Below are positions 11,761 through 23,676 of a DNA stretch of 64,000 bases, in pieces. The notes below the pieces were generated by a model. The model saw nothing but the letters and a program-made list of their open reading frames with translations, was not told where the DNA came from and did no database searches. Within the stretch, counting starts at the first letter, position 1. Each line of letters opens with the position of its first letter. This DNA comes from Anthoceros angustus (Eukaryota > Streptophyta > Anthocerotopsida > Anthocerotales > Anthocerotaceae): assembly GCA_010909165.1 (NCBI GenBank), contig MU008162.1, forward strand, positions 496,001-560,000. Direction: 5' to 3'. Position numbers and translations under genes: made by a program.

Positions 11761-13626
11761 CATTCTTAGTCAACCATGACGAAGTTAAAAAAGAAGAGGT
11801 TGGAGCTGAAAAAAGTTTTACGACACGTAATCTTGATGTCCACTTTTAACATGATGGCCGGTTTCGAGCAGGGTGGCAGCGTTTTATAAGTTGTTAGGTT
11901 CAAAGCCAAAGTAGACCTGGCATCTATAAGGTCATGTATATATACGAGCTTGTAGTATGGATGCAGTATTATACAAAATATATGATGGAAAAAAACAACC
12001 AAAACGTTTTGGTGTCCGTTCTTGGTACATCAACGGCCGTCTTTGAAAATCTGCATTTTTAATCCTGTTTCTAGCATGAAATATGGAGAACTACAACTAA
12101 TAATTTTGGAGGTTTCTGCTTTGCTTTAAGTGTCGAAAGATTATTTAATTAAAAAAACTCTCTAATATTTTCATAATTTTCAGATTCAGATTGAGTTGGT
12201 CGTCTCGCACGCTAAGGAGCTCTATCTAAGGTTTGTGGCAGCCCATCCCGAAGCGACATCATTTGGAATCTACAAATATTTGAATACTCATTCTTATAAA
12301 CACGGAGATTCCAAAACCGTCTAATTATCAGGCAAATGTTTTAAAAGTTAAAGGGGAAAAAAAAAGAGGAAGGAGGGGATTATTAAGTGGACACACATAA
12401 ATGTGCTTAGAAAAGATCCTTGCTGCTTACTAGAAACCTGCACGGGGGGGGTCCCATGTGAGGAACGCAGGAGATAAAGTACAGGGGATAGGTAGTAAGG
12501 TGGCCCTTGGGACTCCACAAGTTGCACTTTGGGTTTTGTGCCCTTCAGACTATAAGACGACACAAGAAAAATGATAGAGACAGAACTGTACGGGAGCATT
12601 GCTCCATGGCATGCTTTCCATGGCAATCTACTTGTGTTTCGTTTTGTTGTTTGATCACGGTTATTGTCTGGCTGACAGTTCCTGATCTTGCTGCTTGAGT
12701 TTGTCATGTCAATCATTAATCAGCCTGTGGACTAAGCACCAAGCTTACACTGCGTGTTTGGAATTTCTCTGCTGTGCGACTTCACACTTGTGTTGAGTGT
12801 ACAGTGACTATCTCATGTACCCGTTCTGAACAGTCCTTGTGTTTTGCAAAAACGAAGGCCCACAGTCCTTGTGTTTTGCAAAAACGAAGGCCCACAGTCC
12901 ATTCAGTAAGAAACAAGGCAGTTGTCCAAGATCGTCTTTCAGTTCTGCAATAGTTGCTACCAAGAGGGCTGCAACTTACCCAGTCCCCCTGTCTCAAAAA
13001 GTCTGTCGTCCTGCATACCAGAGGAGATGCTAAGAAGCGTGAGTTAATTGTAGACCTTGCAGTCCTGTAGAAACTTACAACCAGGACCCTAACTAAACTC
13101 GAGCCCTCTCAGGCCTCAAGCTTTTGGGTCACGGAAAAAAGGGGGGATGGCGGGGGTGTGGAGCTGTACCTACGGACCTTCTCTCATCAGCCCGGCGCTT
13201 GCCTCGACCACGTCCTGGGGATCCTGCCCAAGTTTACTTTTCCATAATTCCTCATTTCTGTCTCTTTACCTCCGAATCGGTATACGTACTTTCTTGGTGT
13301 TCTTTGTCATTGTTGAATGCTGACCGGGTTTTATCCTCTCCATTGTGTACGGATAAACTAATACAAGCATTATCTGTTTGAATTTCTAGTGTGAGTGAGA
13401 AATAATATAAGTAGATAAAAATTACAGTACTTCGTAACACAATGCCTTCACAGACACAGAATGATACAGAATATCTAGAACAGAAAAGCGAATGGGACTG
13501 CACAGCACTGAGTTTCATGGGGCCTCTTCAATGGCAGTTCACTGTGAGAAATGTGTCATTGTAAGTTCACATTCAGTAAACTTACAACATTCCTAAAGCA
13601 AGGGAACTCTCCAACCACGTCCGATG
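11761..13626. other. Intergenic region
   Basis: No recognisable gene in about 1.9 kb. It includes AT-rich DNA to about 12350, a C/G homopolymer run near 12442, and a short tandem repeat at 12831. The final part (about 13380-13626) probably holds the 3' untranslated region of the F-box gene that reads leftward into it. Confidence 0.35.
12831..12897. repeat. Two tandem copies of a 32-bp unit
   Basis: CAGTCCTTGTGTTTTGCAAA begins at 12831 and again at 12863, followed both times by AACGAAGGCCCA. The copies are identical. Confidence 0.85.
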
Positions 13627-15258
13627 CTATTCTGGAACGTCAGTGAAACTGGGCTGAAAGAGGTGAAAAGCATTGCTGCGCATATGAGCTATCATTCCAT
13701 GACAGAGCAGCTCCCACGAGTCCTCCAGAATGTTGTAGGCAACCCAATGTCTCCACAGAGGACCAGTATCAGAGGAACCACTGCCACTGACAGCAAAACT
13801 GAGGCAGACGGTATCGGCGACCAAGAATGCCCCGTCCAAGTACAACCTATGCTCCTTGACACCCTCAATCCTGCCCCTTTTCTTCTCATTGTGAAGGTCG
13901 ATTTGGGCAGGCTCCAACAGCAGTTGCTGCAGATGTTCGGGAAGAAGGGAGACTCTGTGCCACAACAGCCTGCTCTGGTCCAGTTCCCAGATGCCGTAGT
14001 CAAACTCCACCCTGGAAAAGGATTCACGGAGCAGCTTGATGTGTTCCGGAAGCTTGGGTCTTCTTGTCACTACCAAGACTTTTCCCACGCAAAGGACTTT
14101 GCTCCCGTGTCCGAAAAGCTTAAACACAGTGTTCAGTCGGGCCTGACATTGCGCAAGGAACTCCTCATTGTCCCAGCGGTAGCTAAGAAGAAACCTTGCA
14201 TTGTCCCAGTTTTGGCTGCGGAGAAACTTCCCATCTTCCAGCCTGTGAACGAGGAGGTCAGCAGACTGTGCCTGTGCTGTGTATAGCAGCCCCTTGCAGA
14301 CCACGTACTGGGGCCACTCCACTGCATCGTCCTCATCAGGGGTTGCATATCTATCAAACAGATATGTCAGCTCCCAGGAACCAGTTTTCGAAGAAAAGGA
14401 GTTCACTGTCAAGAGCTTTTTCCCCCGCTGCAGTCGGGGACCGATGACAAGGACTTTGAAATGCCTTCCATTCTTCTCCACTTTCAGGTCAATTACGTAA
14501 TCCGTCCTCCAGTACTCGTACTCCTCGTATGTACAATACTGTGGCGGCAACTCCCTCCAAGTCCTGGTAAGAGGGTTGACAACGCAGAAGCTCATCCTGA
14601 CCGCCTCACAGCCGCCCTCAGGCTCCCAGAACTGCACGTCTTCGTCCAGGGCTGTCCACTTCTCCACCATTCCTGGCTTCATCAGGACCGGTTCAGCTTT
14701 GAAGATGCAGAGCAAGCCATCCTGTACCACACAGTCACAAGGATAGAAACGCTGGAACCTGTCTGGAAGGAAAGAGAATCCCAGCCTGTGCACCGGCAGT
14801 CCGCGTGACGCACAAAGGTACGAAACATCTGAAGGGCGCGGCAAGCATCCCCGATCCAGTCTGCCAGGCTTGTACTCCAGAGCGCATATTGGAGCCACAG
14901 CTACAGGCCCAACAGCAGCACAAAGCTGCTTGAACCGCGGAGAGGAGAAGAGAGATCGCCAGCTCTTGCAGACGGCACACAGGCGGAATCGGGAGGTTGC
15001 AGGGAGCATCGCCAGCACTCGCTCCAGAAGCTCTTGCGGAAGGCTGCTCCATAGAGACGCCTCCATTTCCAAGCTGCTCGGGCTCAGAGGTTCAGCCAGC
15101 CGGCCCTGTAGAACCGAGAGCAGAAAGTGAGGCTCTTCAGCTTGCGCAGAGCAATGCACACACTCGTGATCCTCAGGCAGGTCGGCCAGCAGATCCCAGT
15201 CCCGCTCATCCACTTCCACATCTGAGTCCCAAGCCAGATTGCACAAACGAGGGGCCAT
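13627..15258 (-). CDS. F-box protein
   Basis: Substrate adaptor of SCF ubiquitin ligases: the F-box binds the SKP1 subunit and the C-terminal region selects targets (family knowledge). The F-box runs from about residue 69 of the 543-residue reading, with SSLPQELLERVLAMLPATS, FRLCAVCKSWRSLFSS and PRFKQLC. The remaining 400 residues include FCVVNPLTRTWRELPPQY, a typical first blade of the kelch/F-box-associated region, and alternating beta-strand-like segments, but clear kelch double-glycine repeats are not visible. The frame is open to 15459 (610 aa from an upstream ATG); I prefer the ATG at 15258 because the upstream residues are low in conserved character, and the acidic leader VEVDERDWDLLADLPEDHE follows. 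No intron. The target is unknown. Confidence 0.85.
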   Translation of the reverse strand: MAPRLCNLAWDSDVEVDERDWDLLADLPEDHECVHCSAQAEEPHFLLSVLQGRLAEPLSPSSLEMEASLWSSLPQELLERVLAMLPATSRFRLCAVCKSWRSLFSSPRFKQLCAAVGPVAVAPICALEYKPGRLDRGCLPRPSDVSYLCASRGLPVHRLGFSFLPDRFQRFYPCDCVVQDGLLCIFKAEPVLMKPGMVEKWTALDEDVQFWEPEGGCEAVRMSFCVVNPLTRTWRELPPQYCTYEEYEYWRTDYVIDLKVEKNGRHFKVLVIGPRLQRGKKLLTVNSFSSKTGSWELTYLFDRYATPDEDDAVEWPQYVVCKGLLYTAQAQSADLLVHRLEDGKFLRSQNWDNARFLLSYRWDNEEFLAQCQARLNTVFKLFGHGSKVLCVGKVLVVTRRPKLPEHIKLLRESFSRVEFDYGIWELDQSRLLWHRVSLLPEHLQQLLLEPAQIDLHNEKKRGRIEGVKEHRLYLDGAFLVADTVCLSFAVSGSGSSDTGPLWRHWVAYNILEDSWELLCHGMIAHMRSNAFHLFQPSFTDVPE

Positions 15259-15459
15259 TGAATAGCAATAATCACCAAAACGCAACTGTAGCTTTGCAGG
15301 ATGCCGAGGCCACACAAGCGAGTTGAGATGCAACAACAAAGGAGCAGCTCCGACTGCAGTGGCACAGCCGCAAGCTGGAGCCACCTTTAGGGCTAAAGGC
15401 AGCACACAAAACGAGAGATGACAGGACCCTCCACCTTGGAAACCATCCAAATCTGACAC

Positions 15460-17189
15460 TCAGATTCCAAGTCGCTTGCTACGTATAAAGCACAATTAAT
15501 TAGCCACACGAAATCTCACCACACATTTACGAGATTGATGCACCCAGAGTGGCACGCCGAGTGGCACCATCGCTGAAATAGCAAGCAGACAACGTTCAAA
15601 TATCTGACAGAATGTCCAAGATCCTTACCTCTCCTCGAAATTCGGTCCCCGAGCCCACCAAGGTGCAGCAGTGCTCAACCTTCGAAACCAGCATTCCGCA
15701 GGCCGTTTTATGTTCGAGGAGCTCACATGCCTGGAGAGATTCAAACTGCACGGCGTGAACTAGTCCTGTACAGTTGCTGCGTGGGGATACACACCACAAC
15801 CGACTGCTAGATTGCAGTAGCTGGAGGCTTTCAACTTCACGGTTCTGTGCAGTGTACCAGTTCTCTCATGGAACTGCATCCGCAACAATACCTTCAATCT
15901 CGAGCTTGGATGCTGATCGGAGATTCTCATTCCTAGAAGCCATTGTACCATGTAGTGACATCTGGATCATTTCACCACAATAGCATTCGTCATGCTCATT
16001 GCAATTCTTCACACTGGGTCAATGTGGAATCCAAATACTTGTCATCCCCAGGACTACATTCGACTGGACGATGCTGGAAGAAAGAAGAACAGGTGAAATG
16101 CTCTGAACTGGGCAGTGTGAACACACGGAACGTACGTCCAAGGCAAACATTTAGTGCCATGCCTACTCAACGAATGTCAGGGCCAACGGCAGAGCGCACA
16201 TTGGATTTCCGTAGAAGTAAATGCTAGCCATGAAAAATGGCGGCAAACCACGTCACCAGTCATCACGTTCAAATTGCCACTGCTGAACGTCAGCATGCGG
16301 GAAACCGAGGCGAGCCGTCCGCAATTGGCTTCCGTGTCTATCCAGGAATACGGATGTGCCACCAATCTGGCAAGCAACTTGCGACACTTGTGATCATCAT
16401 GAGAGGGCAGATGTACGTACATCGGTTCCTGGAGTCACCGGACAGCAGGGGAACAGGCGGCCAAGCTCCCGCTTTCTGATCCTGTTGCTCACCTTCAGAC
16501 ATCCGTACTGAGGCTCCTCCACTCCCAAAATCTAAGCCGAGCTCAAAATCCACGCAGATTTTGCTAGCCATCCTGTACCGCGAATGATCGCAGGTGGCAA
16601 GCATTGAAAGCTTTTTGCACAAATTCAGCTTCACCGGGTATTGGAAAAGTTGAAATCGCCGAATGTTTTCTCTCCTCCCAGGAGCCGATCCCATTGTCGT
16701 GCGGAAGGAGGAGGAAGAAATGCGGTGTCTCATGCCGGACATTCTCTGTCCCACCGTCGTCCTCTGCTGACTCCTCGCAGGCTGCAGCATGCTCTCATCA
16801 GAGCCACCAACTGCCAGGTCATGTACATGTTCGCTGTTTGGGGAAACAGTAGAAAAACTCTCATATGCAGTTGCATACGGGCTCTCATATGCAGTTGCAT
16901 ACGGGCTTCATAAGTCACGACTTCCGAGGCGTATTGTCCCAGATCGCCTACGATCGTGTCGGAAGTACTCTCCGCATGTTTCCTGCTTCACGCGTTGCAT
17001 CCTGAAGGCGAGATGGAGGGCGACGGCGGCAGTTCCTGCTTGTTGCCCATCCGCCACTGCTGCATGCTGGTGCGTGATCCACTGTGGGATTGTGACCGCC
17101 CTCCTGGGATTTTCACAACAGGCTTGGAGCCCCGATCAGGATGTCGATTACCAGGTATGGGGAGAAAGGTGACAAATTTGAAGATAAAA
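15460..17189. other. Intergenic region without a recognised gene
   Basis: Short open frames occur on both strands (for example 16338-16790, minus, with an Arg/Ser-rich start like a targeting peptide), but none shows a domain that I recognise or extends by splicing into one that I do. The right part may contain the promoter and leader of the DUF4220 gene. Confidence 0.3.
16857..16910. repeat. 24-bp direct repeat containing a palindrome
   Basis: CTCATATGCAGTTGCATACG occurs twice with a 24-base period. Each unit contains TATGCA-GT-TGCATA, a perfect inverted repeat with a two-base spacer. It could be a protein-binding site pair or a small hairpin; no function is established. Confidence 0.8.
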
Positions 17190-17277
17190 TTGTGGGCGTT
17201 TCCATGTTGGATGATAGGATTGGGGGCGTTTCCATGTTGGATGATACGGTTGTGGGCGTTTTAATGTTGGGTTTCAT
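17190..17277. repeat. 30-bp tandem repeat, nearly three copies
   Basis: Units start at 17190, 17220 and 17250 (TTGTGGGCGTTTCCATGTTG with small changes). They lie just upstream of the DUF4220 start codon and are probably in its leader or promoter. Confidence 0.8.
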
Positions 17278-17319
17278 GTTAGATGAGGAGGTTCTGACTG
17301 CTGGGGATTTCTGTGCAGA

Positions 17320-19771
17320 ATGTCTTGGGTTTCCACTGCTAAGGGGTTGTTTGTGGTATCGACCTTTGTGCTTCGGAAATTCCTTTTACCACTTTTACGA
17401 GAGTTCAATGTGCTGGAGTACCTCAAGCTTCTGTCGAAGGGAACCCTTAGAGTGCTGCTGAATGGGTTGATGCTTCTGTGCATGGTTCTCCAGCTGCTTC
17501 GGTACTTCCCTCGTCGTAAAGACCAGCAGTCATTTCTGGCTCGGTTGGGGCTATTGGCATTCAACACGGAATATGTGCTTGCTATCTACACAATGCAAGC
17601 TTTTCTGGAGGCACATGAATTGAAGCTGAGGCATGTGGATGATGTGTGGCTTGCAATTCTTCTCTTCAATCTTGGTGGTTCCGATGGCAGTAGCACCTAC
17701 TTCTCTTGTGGAGATGATGACCTCTGTTGGGAACGAGCTGTCAGCCTGTTAGTCCAGGTAAGTTGTGTTCATATGGAATTCTTGCAGATATTCTGCATTT
17801 ATCTCTGAGGCTTCTCAGCGTCAAAGACCTCTGACATGCATGTACTACTGGGGCCCTGGACATATGCAGGTTGGGAGTATTTTCAAAGTGATATATGAAT
17901 CAGTATGCCGCAGTTGGGACTGTCGCAGTCTGAGTGTAGTGATCCTAGGTTTGGCTGGAACTTACAGGTGCACAGAGCGGGTCATAGCTCTGAAGAAATC
18001 CGCGGCTGCTCACTCGAACTACCTTGCCTTGAGACAGCAAATGGTGATGGAGCTTGATGGACGCGTTTCCAAGCCTGCGCATTCCCATTCCCCTAGGTAT
18101 AACTTCTTTGTTCAAGGGGAGCAAGAAGCCTTTCATCACTTGCTGGGGAAGCAGCCTAGCTGCTTCTGTAGTGGAGAGGTCTCTGAAAGGATTCAACACC
18201 TTACCAGAGTTGTGTTGCTTTCGGAGATGCTGCAACAGCAATACGCACCTCTACAGAAGCAGGAAACAAGGAATGGACTGAATGTTGTAGACACATGTGC
18301 AGCTTTCGCCCTTTTCAAGATGCTTAGAGGAGGCCTGACAGACCTTCAGATGCTTAATGAGGAGCAGCAGAAGATCCACATGTTTTTCACTGTGGAATTG
18401 AGCCAGAGGGTTGATGGCACAGACAGAATAATCAGACTGCTTGATGCGGAGCTTCGCTTTGTGGTGGACAGCATCCAGAACAAATCATACGGGACAGATT
18501 GCTCTTGGATTATGGTTATATTGCAAGGACTCTCCTTCCTGATTATACTCGTAGCTTCAGCTGTCGTTTCAACTCTTGCTGGAAAGGGTAACGGAGGACT
18601 GATCACAGGTGTCTCATTTGCCTGTGGAATTGTCATCCAGGTGTGGCAGCTCGTTAGGCTGATCCGGTCTGACTGGACAATTGTCTGGCTGGCTTGCATG
18701 TATGTGATTGGAATCCGAGAGAGCAATAGACTACAGAAGAAATTGAGTGGACGTCTGGAAAAGTCTAATTTCAACTCGTTTGATGATGTGCGTAAAAGAC
18801 TTGTCGGTGTTTGCACATTCAAAGCTTGGAACCTGCTGGCAGCCATGTCACTCTGCACTCTGTCAAGCTGGTTATACTGTACGAAGGCTGAAACAGGTTA
18901 CCGGACAAACGAGATGGGGCAAGTTTCACAGATCTCAAGGAGCAAGAAGCCGTTGAGGCTGTATGGAGAGAAAGTGCGCTTGGTTGAAGCTTTTCTCATA
19001 GAAAGAGTTCTCCAGCGCTGCTCGCTTTGCAAGCCGGGAATGCAGCATGAAGCAATAAAACACTCCATAGCTCAGGTGACTGGATATTCTCTGAGCCACC
19101 ATAGCCATAGCAGATTGTTCAGGTGGGCAAGTGCAACAGACCTAGTCAATGCGCTGGCAACATGGGAGATCGCTACAAGCTTGTGTGAGATTGAGATGAT
19201 GGCACCACCGGGGAAAAGGGGCTCTGCATGGTGTCTATTCAGGCGGATTGAGTTCGGGTTCATGGCACCAACTGATCAGAAAACTGTCACATTTTCATGG
19301 GCCGAAAATATGGAGATGGCGAGGCATATATCAAGGTATGTCCTCTACTTGCTGGTGGAGAAGCCGGACATCCTGTCACACTCTGCCAGGGATAAGTATG
19401 CACGTTCAGTTACAGAGCTTCAAGGGATCCTTCTTGGTTCAAAAGACCCACTGAAAAGGCTGCTGACAGGAAGCAAAGCAAAGAGATACATCAACGATTT
19501 GACACACAGGTGCTCAGGAGATCTGGATGGTCTGAGACTTGAGCCGTGGCAGGCTGGGCGGGTTCTTGCGCACTTGTTGATAAAGCACCTGGACAGTCAG
19601 AAGCGGTGGGCTCTTCTAGCTGACATATGGACAGACTTCCTCATCACTATTGCTGTTTCTCAGAGACCAGAACAACGGCTTCAGCTGTTTCTGCTGGACG
19701 GAGAGTTTATGTCTCACATTTCACTGCTGCTTGGTCACATGGGTTTCTGGACGGAGAGTGTAAGACATTGA
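17320..19771 (+). CDS. DUF4220/DUF594 membrane protein
   Basis: Plant-specific protein of unknown biochemical role with the DUF4220 N-terminal membrane domain and DUF594 C-terminal tail. Two exons, 17320-17757 and 17870-19771, both phase 0, give 779 residues. The N-terminal part has hydrophobic segments (about residues 45-65 and 110-125) and the family block WLAILLFNLGGSDGSSTYFS followed by DDDLCWER, equivalent to the conserved HLGGxDTITAxxLEDNELWxRH. Two more hydrophobic segments follow around the middle (MVILQGLSFLIILVASAVVS). The tail has VLAHLLIKHLDSQKRWALLA and DIWTDFLITIA, the DUF594 pattern. The start is the first ATG after an in-frame break; an upstream intron is possible because CAG precedes it. 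Many grasses carry large arrays of this family; here it is single. Confidence 0.85.
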
Positions 19772-20237
19772 CGGCCGGCTAAAGATTTATTATTGGCTGC
19801 ACGGATGCTCAATTTCTGACGACTTTGTCGATAAAAGATGACCTTTCACAAGAGCTTTCATCAGCTGCACATATTTGCTACCTCTGGTCGGTGTTGTGCT
19901 AATTGCTGACTACTACATACATAGTTCCGTGCGCTTGCATGAACTCGTTCTCCCACGGCGCTATGTGGTTGCCGCTGTGCAGAAGCTCTCCTGCTAACAC
20001 CAGATACCAATGGTAGTTGTATCGCCATAGCCAAAGCGCTCCACGGAGTCGAAACAAGCTGCTGGTCACTAAATTCCGGACTCGTTTCTGTGCAAGTATT
20101 TTTCTCTGTCAGTGGATCCTTCGTTTCCAAACCATTTCATCTACATAAACATAGGATGCATAGCTTAGAGCGGAAGATGATATCCTAAGGATATTACCAA
20201 CAAGCATCAGACGACAGGTGAAGAAAGGTAGGTCTGG
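19772..20237. other. Convergent intergenic spacer
   Basis: About 465 bases between the convergent DUF4220 and germin-like genes, presumably holding both 3' untranslated regions. No other feature seen. Confidence 0.4.
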
Positions 20238-20912
20238 TTACATGAAAGTGGCGTACTTCGCTTGTAACAGCTTTCCTTCGAGCAGCGCCTCCTTGTCGCT
20301 GATGAAAACAGACTTCGACACAACCTCGGGGCTCAATCCAGAAGCGAACAGAGCTGCAGGCAGCATTTGAAGCCCGGGATGCTCCGCGTTCATGACGCTT
20401 ATGCTGGAGGCATGCTCCGTCCCCGTGTTGTGCTGGAAGTGAAGCAAACCCTTGGGAAAGATAAAGGCCTCCCCTTGGTGGACAGTTTGAGCATACAGTT
20501 TGTTGTCATTGCTCACAAACCCGGTGTGCATGGAGCCTTCCAGCACAAACAGCAGCTCGGAGGCTTCCGGATGAGTGTGCGGCGGAATTATGCCTCCTGG
20601 TGCCAGATCCAGGCGCGCTATGCTCATTCCCAGCGTGTTCAGCCCCGGCCAGTTTTTGACCGTTCCAAATGTCGCTGTAGCATTAAATGCGTTTTCTGTG
20701 TCCCCTCTCTTCTTCAGGTCGGAGTATTTGAAAGCCGCGGGAGAGACGTTTGGGCTAGGCGTGCATGGATACCAAGGATAACGAAGGGCCGATGGCCTTG
20801 GTTGGCTCAGATCCGCCACGCACATATCGTATGCCAGTGAAAACATCTGCTTTGCACCCAGTGTCAAGCAGAGGAACAGCAGGAGCACCAACGGCACTGG
20901 TGCACCCGCCAT
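20238..20912 (-). CDS. Germin-like protein (secreted cupin)
   Basis: Extracellular-matrix cupin; relatives bind manganese and have oxalate oxidase or superoxide dismutase activity. The 224-residue reading starts MAGAPVPLVLLLFLCLTLGA, a clear signal peptide. Cupin box 1 is PPHTHPEASELLFVLEGSM (metal ligands His, His, Glu), box 2 is GEAFIFPKGLLHFQHNTG (fourth ligand His). The CVADLSQP segment follows the signal peptide, and the GLN-like TLGMSIARLDLAPGG strand is present. The ATG at 20912 is chosen over an in-frame one at 20993 because a TATA box at 20961-20968 would place transcription start between them, and it puts the signal peptide at the N terminus. No intron. Whether it oxidises oxalate cannot be told from sequence. 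Confidence 0.92.
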   Translation of the reverse strand: MAGAPVPLVLLLFLCLTLGAKQMFSLAYDMCVADLSQPRPSALRYPWYPCTPSPNVSPAAFKYSDLKKRGDTENAFNATATFGTVKNWPGLNTLGMSIARLDLAPGGIIPPHTHPEASELLFVLEGSMHTGFVSNDNKLYAQTVHQGEAFIFPKGLLHFQHNTGTEHASSISVMNAEHPGLQMLPAALFASGLSPEVVSKSVFISDKEALLEGKLLQAKYATFM

Positions 20913-20960
20913 GATTTGTGGTATGGGCGGTACGAATTGAATCGCTCGATCCATGTAGCA

Positions 20961-20968
20961 CCTTATAT
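20961..20968 (-). promoter_or_regulatory. TATA box of the germin-like gene
   Basis: Reading the minus strand, CTATATAAGG lies about 50 bases upstream of the chosen ATG, leaving room for a 5' leader of about 20-25 bases. Confidence 0.6.
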
Positions 20969-20989
20969 AGCTCGTATCTAGCCAGAGTG

Positions 20990-22401
20990 CCACGCCTGGA
21001 GCATGTGGAAGGAATAAAGACTACGCCGTGTTGTAGCGTACACCGGCATCGCATCCTTGGAATGTGTAGCAATTGCGGAACCTAATAGGGGATCCTTACG
21101 GAAGAGATTCTTCTGACCGGGGCAAGTTTTTGTAGTTACGTACTATATATATATATATAAGTTCTTTATTTATTTATTTTTTAATCTTCACTTTAACAAT
21201 TTGATTGCTTTGGGTCTTTAAAGTATGCATTTAGGTACCATATCTTATTGGAAACTGTAAAACATAAACCAATATAAGTGAGCAATTATCATTTTTTGTA
21301 ATGTTGATAGAATCTTAGATTTTTGGTCCTTGGATTTTTGTGGATTTTTGGATGGGAGATTCTCATATGAGGGTCATCCTATGAATGAGTGTATGACTAC
21401 AATCTTTGATAAAAATATCATGTGGTATGAAATACTGAACTTAAAGTGTGCATATATATATATATATACAGTGATATTTTTGACTTTCTATACGAATTTA
21501 TATGCATGACTGTGAGTTTCATGAAGAAGAATCTTATTAAGCGGGTGTATGTAAAAGATCCAAACGGTTTAGAAGGTTTTTTAGGACTGGTTAGTCTCAC
21601 CAAATAGATATAAAGTAAAAATATTATGTGATATTATAGCATCCTTGAACCACACTTGTTAGTTTTTGGAGGTCTTCGAGCTCATCCTTGCTAGTTTGAG
21701 CAAAATCACGTCTTCGAAGTCATTCTTACTAGTTTGAGCAAAAGCACATATCCTTCAAGAGGATAGGGAAGTCTTTGGAGGCTAGTCTTTCTAGTTTGAA
21801 GCAAAACTACTTATTAGGTCATTTGGAGATCGTTTTTACTAGTTTGTAGTAAACCCACATCTACTCTATCGTGAAGGGTCAATCTCACTTGTTTGGAGCA
21901 AAACCACATTTGCTAGGTGATGGAGGATCAATCTCACTAGTTTAGAGCAAAACCATATGTACCATAGAGCAAAGACTTGCTCAAAGTACATAAGTAGCTT
22001 AGGCACACAAGTTGTGAACTATGAAGTCCCATATAGTGTAAGATATTTTTTCTTTTTTCCTTGTATTGGATGTGTAAACTGGCTGATATGGAACAACGTA
22101 CATAGTTGCCACCGGTCGTGGCATCGACCACTTGAGTAAACGGATGACGGTTGTCGGCCATGTGTAAGGATACGAAGTGGTAAAGCACACTTTCATGCCA
22201 CCAGTCGTGGCATGAAGCATTGGAGTGTCCGAATGACGGTTGCAACCCCTGCATGGTACCAGCTGCACTCAACGTGGAGGGCTGCGCTGCGCGGTGGCAT
22301 CGCAGGCTGGAGGCTGCCAAGCTCCAAGATGAAAGCCCAGGCAGGAGTGCAAGAGTGCGCCAGATCTCAGCCGCTGCCTTCCCCTCGGCCTCGCTAAAGC
22401 T
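20990..22401. other. AT-rich intergenic region with degenerate repeats
   Basis: Contains (TA)n runs at about 21147 and 21453, then at 21640-21965 about six degenerate units of 50-65 bases built around CTAGTTTGAGCAAAACCACA. From 21960 to 22200 the text (ATAAGTAGCTTAGGCACACA, GAACAACGTACATAGTTGCC) resembles LTR sequence elsewhere in the window (24.3 and 32.3 kb). No gene recognised; the last 150 bases are GC-richer and may be the promoter of the dehydrogenase gene. Confidence 0.45.
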
Positions 22402-23676
22402 ATGTTCCAAGCCAGCAAGTTTGCTGCATCATACGGCACCAGCTCAAATCGTTGTCACTCGCTTGTTGCACCTCCATTCCGGCAGCTGTGTGGACTAGGC
22501 CGATCGACTAGGTCGATCGCCCGACCCCTAATCCGCAGCGCTACCAGGAGCCTGGCCATGGCGACCCCCGAGCACGACAAGTTCAAGAACCTCCCGCCGC
22601 AGCACCAGGACCGGCACCCCGGGCTGGAGCACGAGCTGGATCCCCGCCCCGTCTACTTCCCGCAGCACTACCGCGCGGCAGGTGATGTGACGTACACGGA
22701 GACCTTGGGGCGCGAGAGTTGCTTCGAAGAACTGAAGGGAAGAATTAAGGTTTGATGCCGATACCGAGCGGCGTCGTGTTCGAGTCGTCTCAAACAGTCT
22801 TGTTGCGTGTCCAGGGAAGCTGGAAGGGAGGGTTGCGCTGATCACGGGCGGGGACTCGGGGATCGGGCGCTCCGTGGCGTGCTTGTTCGCGGCCGAGGGA
22901 GCTCAGATCGCCTTCACGTACAAGGCGGGGGCGGGGGAGGAGAAGGACAGGGACGCGACCGTCAAGGCCGTGGGGGACATCACGCAGAACAAGGCCAAGG
23001 CGATCGCAATCGGGGTGGACCTGGGGTTCGAGGAGCAGTGCAGGCACGTGGTGGAGGAGGTGGTGAAGCAGTTCGGCCGCATCGACATCCTGGTGAACAA
23101 TGCCTCGGAGCAGATAGTGCGAACCAGCGTGGACGAGATTCCGCCCGAGCAGGTGGAGCGGACCTTCCGCAGCAACATCTTCTCGCAGTTCTTCCTCACC
23201 AGCCACGCTGTGAAGCACATGAAGGTGAGGGAGTGTCGATGAAAGTGAGGAATCGAGAAATGGCGTATGGAGAGAGAGCTTACGGACGTACTTGTTGCTG
23301 GCCATGGATGCAGGAAGGGAGCAGCATCATCAATACCACGTCCGTGGTGGCGTACAAGGGGAATCCTATTCTGCTGGACTACACTGCCACCAAGGGAGCG
23401 ATTCTGGCCTTCACCAAGGGTTTGTCTAAGCAGCTGGTGTCCAAGGGGATTCGGGTGAATGCGGTCGCTCCGGGCCCCATCTGGACGCCTTTGATCGCCG
23501 CCTCCTTCCCTGCGGATAAGATTGAGAAGGGCAGGTTCGGTGGATCCACTCCGATGGGTCGACCTGGGCAGCCTTACGAGGTGGCCACCTCCTACGTTTT
23601 CCTCGCATCCCAGGATGCGTCTTACATCTCCGGCCAGGTTATCCATGTTAACGGTGGGGATACCGTTACCTCTTAG
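22402..23676 (+). CDS. Short-chain dehydrogenase, glucose/ribitol dehydrogenase type
   Basis: NAD(P)-dependent oxidoreductase of the SDR superfamily, most like plant glucose and ribitol dehydrogenase homologues expressed in seeds; the substrate is not certain. Exons 22402-22681, 22816-23224 and 23314-23676. The body starts with GLEHELDPRPVY, a family hallmark, then VALITGGDSGIGRSVACLFA (TGxxxGxG cofactor loop), DILVNNASEQ (NNA), INTTSVVAYKGNPILLDYTA with catalytic Ser and YTATK (YxxxK), and VNAVAPGPIWTPL. The C terminus ISGQVIHVNGGDTVTS is intact. From ATG 22402 there is an Arg/Ser-rich extension of about 52 residues before MATPEHDKFKNLPPQHQ, which could be a plastid or mitochondrial targeting peptide; translation could instead begin at that internal ATG (22558). 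Confidence 0.92.

Noticed and set aside
13624-14286. 220-residue + strand ORF
   Set aside because: It is antisense to the conserved F-box protein and has no domain.
16338-16790. Minus-strand ORF with a targeting-peptide-like start
   Set aside because: No recognisable mature domain, and no downstream exon found.
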